Assembly (NCBI RefSeq): GCF_001580455.1
Contig: NZ_CP010951.1
Location: 1,922,001-1,986,000, forward strand
Length of the DNA: 64,000 nt
Direction: 5' to 3'
From: Ramlibacter tataouinensis
GTDB lineage: Bacteria; Pseudomonadota; Gammaproteobacteria; Burkholderiales; Burkholderiaceae_C
Positions 33,096-41,603 of this stretch are shown here, in pieces; position 1 is the stretch's first letter; each line of letters starts with the position of its first letter. The notes beneath the pieces were generated by a model. The model saw only the letters and a program-made list of their open reading frames with translations. It did not search any database and was not told the DNA's origin. The position numbers and the translations under genes are program-made.

Positions 33096-34292
33096 TCAAC
33101 CGTTGGCGCGCTTTTGCAGGATCTCGAATGCCGGCAGCTGCTTGCCTTCCAGCACTTCGAGGAAGGCGCCGCCGCCGGTGGAGATGTAGCTGATGTCCTT
33201 CTCGATGCCGTACTTGGCGATCGCCGCCAGGGTGTCGCCGCCGCCGGCGATGCTGAAGGCGGGCGAAGCCGCGATCGCGCGGGCGATGGTCTCGGTGCCG
33301 TGCGCGAAGGCGTCGAACTCGAACACGCCCACCGGGCCGTTCCAGACGATGGTACCGGCCGCCTTGAGCTTGCCGGCCAGCTGCGCCGCGGTTTGCGGGC
33401 CGATGTCCAGGATCAGGTCGTCGGCGGCGACGTCGGCCGCCGCCTTCACCGTGGCGGGCGCGTCGGCGGCGAAGGCCTTCGCGGTGACCACGTCGCCGGG
33501 GATCGGCACCTCGGCGCCGCGCGCCTTCATCGCCTCGATCACCGCGCGCGCCTCGCCCACCAGGTCGGCCTCGGCCAGCGACTTGCCGATCGGCAGCCCG
33601 GCGGCCAGCATGAAGGTGTTGGCGATGCCGCCGCCGACGATCAGCTGGTCGACCTTCTCGGCCAGCGAGCGCAGGATGGTGAGCTTGGTGGACACCTTGG
33701 AGCCGGCCACGATCGCCACCAGCGGGCGCTTGGGCTGGGCCAGCGCCCGGGTGATGGCGTCGATCTCGGCCGCCAGCAGCGGGCCGGCGCAGGCGGCCTT
33801 GGCGTACTGGGCGATGCCGTAGGTCGAGGCTTCGGCCCGGTGCGCGGTACCGAAGGCGTCGTGCACGAAGATGTCGCACAGCCTGGCCATCTTCTGCGCC
33901 AGCGCCGGGTCGTTCTTCTTCTCGCCCTTGTTCAGGCGGCAGTTCTCCAGCAGCACCGCCTGGCCCGGCCGGACGTCGACGCCATCGACCCAGTCGCGCA
34001 CCAGCGGCACCTCACGGCCCAGCAGTTCGGACAGCCGCGCGGCCACCGGGGCCAGCGAATCTTCCGGCTTGAATTCGCCCTCGGTCGGGCGCCCCAGGTG
34101 CGAGGTCACCATCACCGCCGCGCCGGCGTCCAGCGCCAGGCGGATGCAGGGCACCGAGGCGCGGATGCGGGTGTCTTCGGTGATGTGGCCGGCGTCATCC
34201 TGCGGCACGTTGAGGTCGGCGCGTATGAACACGCGTTGGCCCTGGACGCGGCCCTGGGCGCAGAGGTCGGAAAAGCGGAGGATGGGATTCAT
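33096..34292 (-). CDS. pgk: Phosphoglycerate kinase
   Basis: 398 residues, the normal length. The N-terminal domain binds 3-phosphoglycerate (RVFIRADLNVPQ, VMVTSHLGRPTEG). The C-terminal domain binds nucleotide (AIVAGSKVSTKLTIL, NGPVGVFEFDAF, AGGGDTLAAI). Start at 34292; the ORF can be extended upstream to 34379 but those residues are unlike the family. Confidence 0.96.
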   Translation of the reverse strand: MNPILRFSDLCAQGRVQGQRVFIRADLNVPQDDAGHITEDTRIRASVPCIRLALDAGAAVMVTSHLGRPTEGEFKPEDSLAPVAARLSELLGREVPLVRDWVDGVDVRPGQAVLLENCRLNKGEKKNDPALAQKMARLCDIFVHDAFGTAHRAEASTYGIAQYAKAACAGPLLAAEIDAITRALAQPKRPLVAIVAGSKVSTKLTILRSLAEKVDQLIVGGGIANTFMLAAGLPIGKSLAEADLVGEARAVIEAMKARGAEVPIPGDVVTAKAFAADAPATVKAAADVAADDLILDIGPQTAAQLAGKLKAAGTIVWNGPVGVFEFDAFAHGTETIARAIAASPAFSIAGGGDTLAAIAKYGIEKDISYISTGGGAFLEVLEGKQLPAFEILQKRANG

Positions 34293-34346
34293 GGAGTTCT
34301 CGTGCCCCGGTAGAAGCGGGCGCAGGGCGAACATTTTAGGAAACCG

Positions 34347-34374
34347 CAAAAGCAAGGGGCCCCGCAGGGCCCCT
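34347..34374 (-). terminator. Intrinsic terminator after the DUF6351 gene
   Basis: On the minus strand an 8-bp GC stem (AGGGGCCC/GGGCCCCT, 4-base loop) is followed by GCTTTTGC. It lies 21 bp after the stop of the DUF6351 lipoprotein gene and upstream of pgk, separating the two transcription units. Confidence 0.7.
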
Positions 34375-34395
34375 GGCAAGGCTGAGCCGGACCGC

Positions 34396-36870
34396 TCAGC
34401 GCGCGCTCGACACCGGCGCCGCCGGCAGCGCCGCGCCGCCGGGCCCCGCCTTGAAGCTCAGCGGGCTGACGGCCGCCTGCTGGCCTACGCCCGGCTTGCT
34501 CCAGTCGCACACGCCGCCGGCGAACACGGCCTGCAGGCGCGCCCACTGGAGCGCCGTGAAGGTGCTGGCGGCGTAGTCGGACTGCGCGAGCGGCTTGAGC
34601 TGGCACTTGAGGATGTTCTCGGCCCGCGGCCCACCGGCCACCTGGCGCGGCGACAGCGTCGGCTTGAGGTACGGGTCGGCGTCGCAGGTGGCCATGTTGG
34701 TCACCTTGGTCGAGAAGCTGCTGTCGGAGTTCAGGTAGCAGAAGTCCGCCGCCGCGGCCGGCCGCGCGCTGCGCACCCTCTGCTCCAGCGAGGCGCTGCC
34801 GCCGTCGGCCTTGAGCGCAGTCAGCCACGCGTCCATGGTGCTCATCGCCTCCACCGACAGGGCCGCCGGGCCGACCAGCGAGGGCCGCGAGAAGCGCCAC
34901 ATCGCCTGGTTGCGCGCGTCCTTCGAATCGGACTCGGCGGCCAGCCGGTCGCGGATGGCGAAGCTGTACCAGATATGGTGGATGCCCAGGGCGCCCACGT
35001 AGCCGGGCGGCACGTTGGCGGCCAGCACCGAATCGTCCCAGCCGCGCAGGTCGATGATCGCCGTCTTGGCGAGTTGCTTGCCGCTCATCACGATGCCGGC
35101 GCGGTAGGCGATGTCCAGCGCCTCGGGATCGGCCGTGGTGCGCGCCGCCCGCGGCGTGGAGTCGCGGTCGGTGCCGCCGATCAGCTCGTTGAGCATGACG
35201 AATTCTTCGGCGCCAATCACGCCGTCCTTCAGCGCCTTCAGCCCGTACTGCACGCCGACGTTGTCGCGGGTGTCGCGCGCCTGGGGACTGCCCGGCACCT
35301 TGCCCCAGATGTTCTCGGCCCAGCTCCAGGCGTTGCAGCGCGGCAGGCTGGCGGTGCCCACCGGGTTCGCCGGGTCGTAGACGGCGGTGTTCGGCAGCTC
35401 GCAGTTGTTGGTCGCGGTGACCGCCTGGGCGATCACGCCGCTGTCGTGGTTGGCCGCCGGCACGGTGCGCTGGAAGTACAGGCCGGCCTTGCCGTTGCTG
35501 CCGAACAGGTTGTACCAGCCATGGCACGCGGTCTGGTCGCCGTGGCCATTGATCGCCGCCTTGCGCGCGTTGACCTGCGCCTGCGTCAGCCCCAGGGTGG
35601 TCCACAGCGACAGCAGGTCCGGCTTCTGGTAGGCCTCGACCAGCAAGGTGCAGTCGCCGACCTCGAGCGCGGTGGAATCCGAATCCGGGTAGGTGCAGCT
35701 GGTGATCACGCCGTCCAGCAGGCCGGGCATGATGGACGCAGCCATGTTGGAGTTGATCGAGCCGCCCGAGCAGCCGCTGCCGATGGTGAACTTGACCGGG
35801 CCGTAGTTGTCGGTGATGTGCTCCTTCATCATCATCACCGTCTCGGACATCAGCACGCGGTTGGAGTTGCGCGACGAGTCCGTCATGCTGTTCATCGCCA
35901 CGATGTAGCCGCGCCGCAGCTGGTCGTCGAGCGAGGGCCAGGCGGTGGCGGGGCGCACCTGGCGCCGCGGCTGGCCGGTGCTGGCACCGAAGGAGAAGTA
36001 CAGCTTGCCGTTCCAGGCCGCCTGCGGCGAGTTGGCCGACCAGCCCAGGGTGGGATCGAACAGCGAGACGATGTCGTAGATGCCGCGGTTCATCGTGCCG
36101 CGCTCCACGCGCACGATGTAGTCCACGGTCCGGCCCGCGTCGGTGGTGGTCTGGGCCATGTCGGCGGGACGCGCCGCCGCCGGGTTGTAGGGCTTGAAGC
36201 AGGCGCTGGCCGCAGGCTGCGGCTGGCCGGGCACCGTGGTCGCGGTGGCGCCCAGCGACCACACCGGGTCGGGCAGGCCGAGCGTGCAGTTCGCGGTCGT
36301 CGTCTTGTAATACAGCTTGAACTCGCTGGCGATGCCGCAGCTCGCGTCCGGCTGCCCGGCCAGGCCGCTGGCCACCAGCGCCGGCGTGTTGCCGCTGACG
36401 GCCACTGGCGCCGGCTGTGCGCAGTAGTAAGGCGTCACCTGCGTGCCGGAGAGCACCGGGCCGCTGCGCGACGCGTTGGTGATGGTGAGGCTGCCGACCT
36501 GGCTGAAGTTGTCGGCGCGCGCGCTCAGCACGTTCTGCCCGTTGCTCAGGCCCGTGACCACGCCGGTCGCCGAGCCGTCGGCGCCGACGACGAAGGCGTT
36601 GGTGACGTCACGTCCGTCGACGTCGACCTTGAGCCCCGAGAAACCCGCCGCCCCGCTGGGCGGCACGATGGCGACCAACACGTCGCCGCCACTCACGAGA
36701 TCGGCCCGATTGCTGAGGGTGCGTATTTCCGGCGCGCCGGTCACCACGGTGCCGTTGAAGCTGCCGATGTTGCTGCTGCTACCGCCGCCGCAGGCGGTCA
36801 GGATCGCCGCTGTGGCGGCACTGAGGAACAGGGCCAGGCTGCGTCGCCCGGACAGGAAAGAAGTGCGCAT
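34396..36870 (-). CDS. DUF6351 lipoprotein, alpha/beta-hydrolase-like
   Basis: 824 residues. Lipoprotein signal with LTACGGGSSS, so probably anchored in the outer membrane. An N-terminal Ig-like segment (about 40-130) precedes a large domain with GSGCSGGSINSN near residue 366, a nucleophile elbow of the G-x-S-G kind, and paired cysteines (CTYPDSDS, DQTACHGWYN, NNCELPN, LPRCNAW) suggesting disulfides. The overall pattern fits the DUF6351 family of secreted proteins. The substrate is not known; tannase- or polyester-hydrolase-like activity is only a guess. GGAGA precedes the ATG. Single gene, with its own terminator. Confidence 0.7.
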   Translation of the reverse strand: MRTSFLSGRRSLALFLSAATAAILTACGGGSSSNIGSFNGTVVTGAPEIRTLSNRADLVSGGDVLVAIVPPSGAAGFSGLKVDVDGRDVTNAFVVGADGSATGVVTGLSNGQNVLSARADNFSQVGSLTITNASRSGPVLSGTQVTPYYCAQPAPVAVSGNTPALVASGLAGQPDASCGIASEFKLYYKTTTANCTLGLPDPVWSLGATATTVPGQPQPAASACFKPYNPAAARPADMAQTTTDAGRTVDYIVRVERGTMNRGIYDIVSLFDPTLGWSANSPQAAWNGKLYFSFGASTGQPRRQVRPATAWPSLDDQLRRGYIVAMNSMTDSSRNSNRVLMSETVMMMKEHITDNYGPVKFTIGSGCSGGSINSNMAASIMPGLLDGVITSCTYPDSDSTALEVGDCTLLVEAYQKPDLLSLWTTLGLTQAQVNARKAAINGHGDQTACHGWYNLFGSNGKAGLYFQRTVPAANHDSGVIAQAVTATNNCELPNTAVYDPANPVGTASLPRCNAWSWAENIWGKVPGSPQARDTRDNVGVQYGLKALKDGVIGAEEFVMLNELIGGTDRDSTPRAARTTADPEALDIAYRAGIVMSGKQLAKTAIIDLRGWDDSVLAANVPPGYVGALGIHHIWYSFAIRDRLAAESDSKDARNQAMWRFSRPSLVGPAALSVEAMSTMDAWLTALKADGGSASLEQRVRSARPAAAADFCYLNSDSSFSTKVTNMATCDADPYLKPTLSPRQVAGGPRAENILKCQLKPLAQSDYAASTFTALQWARLQAVFAGGVCDWSKPGVGQQAAVSPLSFKAGPGGAALPAAPVSSAR

Positions 36871-36964
36871 GCTGCTTGTCTCCTTTGTTCTGGCAGAGCC
36901 AGTCTAGGAGCAAACTCAGGCGCGCAGGAGTCGCCCAGGCGTCGCCCCGGGCTGAGGTTTACCC

Positions 36965-37306
36965 TTACCAGCCGAGCGCCAGATGCAGAGGCAGGTACAC
37001 AGCCATGCCGCCTGTGATGGTCAGCAGTACGCTGCGGCGCCAGAAGTAGAGCAGGGCGCCCACCGGCGCGGCGAACAGGCGCGCGTCCTGCCAGTTGGGG
37101 ACCAGGTGCCCGGCCTGCATCACCACCTCGGGCACGACCACGCCGGCCAGCGCCGCCACCGGTGCGTACTGCAGGGCACGGTCGGCCCACGCCGGCAGCG
37201 TCCACGGGCGGTCGAGGATGAAGAAGAAGCAGCGCGTGAGCACCGTCACCCCCGCCAGGCCGCCGATCACCAGCAGGGTCCAGAGGTCGGTGCGGGCCGC
37301 GCTCAT
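36965..37306 (-). CDS. azlD: AzlD family branched-chain amino acid exporter subunit
   Basis: 113 residues with three to four membrane helices. WTLLVIGGLAGVTVLTRCFFF and LQYAPVAALAGVVVPEV are typical of AzlD/YgaH. It works with AzlC in a two-component exporter of branched-chain amino acids. The ATG is supplied with a strong ribosome site (GGAGG) by the 62-bp repeat directly upstream, and overlaps the stop of a repeat-encoded micro-ORF by 4 bp. Confidence 0.85.
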   Translation of the reverse strand: MSAARTDLWTLLVIGGLAGVTVLTRCFFFILDRPWTLPAWADRALQYAPVAALAGVVVPEVVMQAGHLVPNWQDARLFAAPVGALLYFWRRSVLLTITGGMAVYLPLHLALGW

Positions 37307-37427
37307 TGATTAACCTCCGCCCTGCGGGCTGCGGTGCCATGAGCCTTCGGAGCGGCCGTGCGGCTCATTGGCTAACCTCCGCCCTGCGGGCTGCGGTGCT
37401 ATGAGCCTTCGGAGCGGCCGTGCGGCT
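37304..37427 (-). repeat. Two tandem 62-bp coupling repeats between azlC and azlD
   Basis: Two near-identical 62-bp units fill the azlC-azlD gap exactly. On the minus strand each unit starts ATGAGCCGC, contains GGCGGAGGTT (a strong Shine-Dalgarno) and ends at the next ATGA. Each therefore encodes a 21-codon peptide (MSRTAAPKAH...; ORFs 37365-37430 and 37303-37368). Its start overlaps the previous stop and its stop overlaps the next start. Internal inverted repeats: ATGAGCC/GGCTCAT and CCGC/GCGG around GCCC-GCA-GGGC. A related three-copy array lies at 57519-57706. Confidence 0.88.
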
Positions 37428-38161
37428 CATGCCACCTGCCTCCAGGCGGGCGGCGCCTTCTTCTCGAGCCAGAAGCTCACGGCCACCGCCACGGCGATCG
37501 CTGCCACGATGTTGAGCTTGAGCGGCAGCGCATAGGCGGCCACGGCGGCGGCGCCGGCGACCACGGCCGCGAGGCGGCGCAGCGGCGTGTTGGCCAGCGA
37601 GCACAGGATGCCGACCAGGCACAGCACGCCGGCGAAGCCCAGCCCCCAGGAGCTCGGGATCAGGTTGCCGAGCAGGATGCCGACCACGCTGGTGGCCATC
37701 CAGCTGGCCCAGGTCACGAAGTAGTTGCCCGCGAGAAAGGCCTCCTGTTCCTGCCGCTCCGCCACGGTCCGGCCGGGCTGCGGATAGCGGCGGGTGAACA
37801 TCGCGTAGCTCATGTCGGCGGTGAGGAAGCCATTGACCAGCCGGCGCCAGCGCGGCAGGTGCATCAGGTAGGGCCGCAGGTGCAGGCTGAACACCACGAA
37901 GCGGAGGTTCACGCAGAAGCCGGTGGCCAGGATCACCCAGAACGGCGCGCCGGCGACGATCAGCGGGATGGCCGCCAGCTGGGAGCTGCCGGCATAGACC
38001 AGGAAGGTCATGGCCAGCGCCTCGACCACGCTCATGCCCGACTTGACCATGGCCACGCCCGTCATCAGGCCCCAGGCGGCGATGCCGGTGGCCGCCGGCA
38101 GCATCTCCCGCGCCGCCTGGCGGAACACGGGATGGCTGTAGTTGGCACGCAGGAAGAACAT
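37427..38161 (-). CDS. azlC: AzlC family branched-chain amino acid exporter
   Basis: 244 residues, polytopic. Family features: REMLPAATGIAAWGLMTGVAMVKSG, LVYAGSSQLAAIPLI, GFCVNLRFVVFSLHL and FLTADMSYAMFTRR. It is the large subunit of the AzlCD exporter. The start overlaps the fmt stop by one base (TGATG). Its stop overlaps the ATG of the first repeat unit (ATGA), so the fmt-azlC-repeat-azlD chain has no untranslated gap. Confidence 0.88.
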   Translation of the reverse strand: MFFLRANYSHPVFRQAAREMLPAATGIAAWGLMTGVAMVKSGMSVVEALAMTFLVYAGSSQLAAIPLIVAGAPFWVILATGFCVNLRFVVFSLHLRPYLMHLPRWRRLVNGFLTADMSYAMFTRRYPQPGRTVAERQEQEAFLAGNYFVTWASWMATSVVGILLGNLIPSSWGLGFAGVLCLVGILCSLANTPLRRLAAVVAGAAAVAAYALPLKLNIVAAIAVAVAVSFWLEKKAPPAWRQVA

Positions 38162-39114
38162 CAGTCGAAGCGCCTGCCGGGCGGGAGCTCGAAGCCGCGC
38201 AGGAAGTCCGCCGCCGGCAGCCGCTTGCCGCCCGGGCGCTGCAGTTCGGTGACGCGCAGCAGGCCCGGGGTGCAGCCCACGTCGATGCCGGCCGGGCCGG
38301 CGGCGACGATGGCGCCGGGGGGCGCGCCGCCGGCGTCCGGCAGCGCCTGCGCCGCCCACAGCTTGATGGTCTCGCCCGCCAGCGTCGCGCTGGCGCCGGG
38401 CGCCGGATCGAAAGCCCGGATGCGCCGCGCGATCGCCGCGGCCGGCTGCGCCCAGTCGATCGCCGCTTCGGCCTTGTCGATCTTGTGCGCGTAGCTGACG
38501 CCTTCGGCCGGCTGGGCCTGCGCCTGCAGGCGGCCGCCGGCGGCCTGCTGCAGCGCCTCGACGATCAGCCGCCCGCCCAGCTCGGCCAGCCGGTCGTGCA
38601 GCCGGCCGGTGGTGTCGGCCTCGGAAATGGCCACGCCCGCGGCCAGCAGCATGTCGCCGGTGTCCAGCCCGGCGTCCATCTGCATGATGGTCACGCCGGT
38701 CTGCGCATCGCCGGCCTCGATCGCCCGATGGATCGGCGCCGCCCCGCGCCAGCGCGGCAGCAGCGAGGCGTGGATGTTCAGGCAGCCCAGGCGCGGTGCG
38801 GCCAGCACCCACGGGGGCAGGATCAGGCCATAGGCGGCCACCACCATCACGTCGGCACGGGCGGCTTCGATCGCCGATTTCGCGGCGGCGGCGTCCTCGG
38901 GGTATTTGCCGTCCAGGCGCAGGCTGCGCGGCTGCGCCACCGCGATCCCGTGCTGCAGCGCGAAGGCCTTCACCGGCGAGGCCTGCAGCTTCATGCCGCG
39001 GCCGGCCGGCCGGTCCGGCTGGGTCAGCACCAGGGGGATGGCCAGGCCGGCGGCGTGCAGGCGCTCGAGCGCCACCCGGGCGAACTCCGGCGTGCCGGCG
39101 AAGATGACGCGCAA
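38161..39114 (-). CDS. fmt: Methionyl-tRNA formyltransferase
   Basis: 317 residues. It formylates Met-tRNAfMet with 10-formyl-THF for translation initiation. Signature residues: Asn and His in CLNIHASLLPRWRGAAPI, the Asp in MDAGLDTGDML, and the N-terminal MRVIFAGTPEFA. The C-terminal OB-fold domain is present. def lies upstream on the same strand with a small lipoprotein gene between. Confidence 0.95.
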   Translation of the reverse strand: MRVIFAGTPEFARVALERLHAAGLAIPLVLTQPDRPAGRGMKLQASPVKAFALQHGIAVAQPRSLRLDGKYPEDAAAAKSAIEAARADVMVVAAYGLILPPWVLAAPRLGCLNIHASLLPRWRGAAPIHRAIEAGDAQTGVTIMQMDAGLDTGDMLLAAGVAISEADTTGRLHDRLAELGGRLIVEALQQAAGGRLQAQAQPAEGVSYAHKIDKAEAAIDWAQPAAAIARRIRAFDPAPGASATLAGETIKLWAAQALPDAGGAPPGAIVAAGPAGIDVGCTPGLLRVTELQRPGGKRLPAADFLRGFELPPGRRFD

Positions 39115-39132
39115 GGGGTTGACGACCGCTCC

Positions 39133-39624
39133 CTACCTGGCCCGGTTGTCGTTGGGTCCGCCCATGAGTTCCATGCCCGGGTGCGCGCGCGCGACCACGC
39201 CGCCCTCGTCCAGATACACCCAGTAGAACATGCGGCTGTTGGCGACGTCGCGCCAGCGGTAGGTCCACACCGGCCCGTGCCAGCTGGCCACCCGGTCCAC
39301 CTGGGCCGGCGGCCCGAACTCGCGCGTCACGTCATCGCGCGTCCAGCCCGGGCCGATGCGCTGGAAGTTCTGCTCGGTGAGCGCCTGGTAGGCGCCGATC
39401 ACGTGGCCAGAGCTATCGAGGTCCACCATCCAGGCCTCGAAGCCCATGGGCTGGCGCGAGTACTGCAGCCGCTCGCCCCGGGGCGTGCGCACCACCTGCG
39501 TCGGCGCGCCCGCCTGCTGGATCACGGCATCGCGCGTGGTGCCGGGCGCGAAGGCATAAGGGGCGGCGCAGGCGGTGAGGGTTGCAGCGGCCACCGCGCA
39601 CAGCGTATACGTCAAGGAGCGCAT
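39133..39624 (-). CDS. Small lipoprotein with two SmpA/OmlA-like repeats
   Basis: 163 residues. Signal peptide with lipobox LTACA. Two similar halves follow: GTTRDAVIQQAGAPTQV with LQYSRQP, and WTRDDVTREFGPPAQVDRV with WTYRWRD. Each resembles a BamE/SmpA-OmlA unit (helix, G-x-P, strand). It is probably attached to the outer membrane from the periplasm; function unknown. AGGAGG lies 7 bp before the ATG at 39624. It sits between def and fmt on the same strand. Confidence 0.72.
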   Translation of the reverse strand: MRSLTYTLCAVAAATLTACAAPYAFAPGTTRDAVIQQAGAPTQVVRTPRGERLQYSRQPMGFEAWMVDLDSSGHVIGAYQALTEQNFQRIGPGWTRDDVTREFGPPAQVDRVASWHGPVWTYRWRDVANSRMFYWVYLDEGGVVARAHPGMELMGGPNDNRAR

Positions 39625-39659
39625 GTCGAACCTCCTTTCGGAACCTGTCCGTCTGTCGG

Positions 39660-40172
39660 TCAGGCGCGCACGGTGTCCCGGCGCGCCTTCAGCATCTTGG
39701 TCTTGATCCGGTTGCGTTTGAGCGGCGACAGGTATTCGACGAACACCTTGCCGAGCAAATGGTCCATCTCGTGCTGGATGCACACGGCCAGGATGCCCTC
39801 GGCCTCGATCGTGCGCAGCTTGCCGTTTTCGTCCAGGGCTTCGACCTTGATGGCGGTCGAGCGCTCCACGCCGTCGTAGATGCCCGGCACCGACAGGCAG
39901 CCTTCCTCGTTCACCTGCTTCTCCTCGCTCGCCCAGGTGATGCGCGGGTTGATCAGGACCAGCGGCTGGTTGTGGTCCTCGGAAACGTCGATCACGATCA
40001 GGCGTTCGTGAACGTCCACCTGGGTCGCCGCCAGCCCGATGCCCTTGGCGTCGTGCATGGTTTCGAGCATGTCGCCAATCAACTGCTGGATGCGCGCATC
40101 TACCGCCTGCACCGGCTTGGCGACGGTGTGCAGGCGGGGGTCGGGGTACTGGAGGATGGCGAGCAGGGACAT
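39660..40172 (-). CDS. def: Peptide deformylase
   Basis: 170 residues. It removes the N-formyl group from nascent proteins, using a metal bound by the Cys of EGCLSVPG and the two His of QHEMDHLLG; GIGLAATQ is the first conserved motif. The start at 40172 replaces an upstream extension. Co-oriented with fmt, as usual, and divergent from the LysM gene. Confidence 0.95.
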   Translation of the reverse strand: MSLLAILQYPDPRLHTVAKPVQAVDARIQQLIGDMLETMHDAKGIGLAATQVDVHERLIVIDVSEDHNQPLVLINPRITWASEEKQVNEEGCLSVPGIYDGVERSTAIKVEALDENGKLRTIEAEGILAVCIQHEMDHLLGKVFVEYLSPLKRNRIKTKMLKARRDTVRA

Positions 40173-40337
40173 GATGGACCGGACTAAGGTGTCGCTATTT
40201 TCGCTACTTTTGGGTTTGCCCGCAGATTGCAGGCGGCATAAACGTTGCCCAATCAAGGGCTTGAGCGCAGAATCGTCAGTACTTTGTCAAGACTTTCGAC
40301 TGCCTGGCGCGCAAGCGCCGGCGCTCGTAGCCCGCCA

Positions 40338-41597
40338 ATGCAAGAACACAGCCAGAAGATCACGGACTCAGAGCTTGCCCCCCAAGGCCACCGCGCCGGA
40401 AAGGCCTGGACCCTCGCCGCGGCGGTGGCCGCCGCCCTGCTGGCCAATGCCGCCTACGCACAGAATTATCCGGTGACGCCGCAGCAGCGCTCGACCGCGC
40501 AGCAGGTGGCGCAGGCCGGCGTGCCGCTGTCCGAACTGGCGCCCAACGCACCCGACCAGTACACGGTCAAGCGTGGCGACACCCTGTGGGGCATTTCGGG
40601 CGTGTTTCTCAAGAGCCCCTGGCGCTGGCCGGAACTGTGGGGCATGAACCTGCAGGAAATCAGCAATCCGCACCTGATCTACCCCGGCCAGATGCTGGTG
40701 CTGGAAAAGATCGACGGCCGCGCTCGCCTGCGGGTGGCCGGGGGTGACAGCGACCCGGGCACCGTGCGCGTGTCGCCGCGCACCCGCGTCGAGCCGATCG
40801 GCGACGCCTCGGTGCCGACGCTGAAGTCGCACCTGATCGAGGCCTTCCTGGCTGAGCCGCTGATCGTGGAAGAGTCCGTGCTGAACCTGGCGCCGCGCAT
40901 CGTCGCCGTGCCGGAAAACAAGGTGCTGATCACGCGGGGCGACCGCGCCTATGCCCGCGGCCCGTCCGCGGCGCCGCTGATGCCGACCACCACCAGCCGC
41001 AACGATGCCTATCGCGTGTTCCGCAACGCCAAGCCGCTGCTGGATCCGGTCACCCGCGGGGTGCTGGGCTGGGAGGCCCAGTACGTGGGCAAGGCATCGC
41101 TGGTGCGCGGCGAGAGCGTGCAGGCGGGGGCGCAGCCGGTCGGCTGGTTCAACTGGACCGGCAACCCGAACACCGTGGTGCCCGCGACCATCGACATCGT
41201 CTCGGCCAAGGAAGAAATCCGCGTCGGCGACCGGCTGCTGCCCGAGCCGCCGCGCCAGTTCACGAACTACGTGCCGCACGCGCCGGCCGCCGCCCTGGCC
41301 GGCAGCATCGTCTCGGTCTACGGCGACGCGGTGTCGATCGCCGGCCAGAACCAGGTGGTGGTGATCGACAAGGGCCTGGCCGACGGCGTCGACAACGGCA
41401 CCGTGATGGCGATCCTCAAGAGCGGACGCGCCGGTGTGGACCGCACGCAGCCGGGCGAGCACGCCAACATGCAGCTGCCGGACGAGCGCAACGGCCTGCT
41501 GATGGTGTTCCGGCCCTTCGACAAGCTGTCGTACGCCCTGATCCTCGAGATCAACGACGCGGTCCAGGTCGGCGACCGCGTCATCAATCCCAAGTAA
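40338..41597 (+). CDS. LysM peptidoglycan-binding protein
   Basis: 419 residues. A signal peptide (about 1-45, with LAAAVAAALLANAAYAQ) and one LysM domain (about 75-125: YTVKRGDTLWGISGVFLKSPWRWPELWGMN, NPHLIYPGQML) are followed by a 290-residue beta-rich domain without a recognised name. LysM genes of this kind are commonly found between def and dprA in proteobacteria. Periplasmic, probably binding the cell wall. The stop is 6 bp before the GTG start of dprA. Confidence 0.85.
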   Translation: MQEHSQKITDSELAPQGHRAGKAWTLAAAVAAALLANAAYAQNYPVTPQQRSTAQQVAQAGVPLSELAPNAPDQYTVKRGDTLWGISGVFLKSPWRWPELWGMNLQEISNPHLIYPGQMLVLEKIDGRARLRVAGGDSDPGTVRVSPRTRVEPIGDASVPTLKSHLIEAFLAEPLIVEESVLNLAPRIVAVPENKVLITRGDRAYARGPSAAPLMPTTTSRNDAYRVFRNAKPLLDPVTRGVLGWEAQYVGKASLVRGESVQAGAQPVGWFNWTGNPNTVVPATIDIVSAKEEIRVGDRLLPEPPRQFTNYVPHAPAAALAGSIVSVYGDAVSIAGQNQVVVIDKGLADGVDNGTVMAILKSGRAGVDRTQPGEHANMQLPDERNGLLMVFRPFDKLSYALILEINDAVQVGDRVINPK

Positions 41598-41603
41598 AGC
41601 GCG

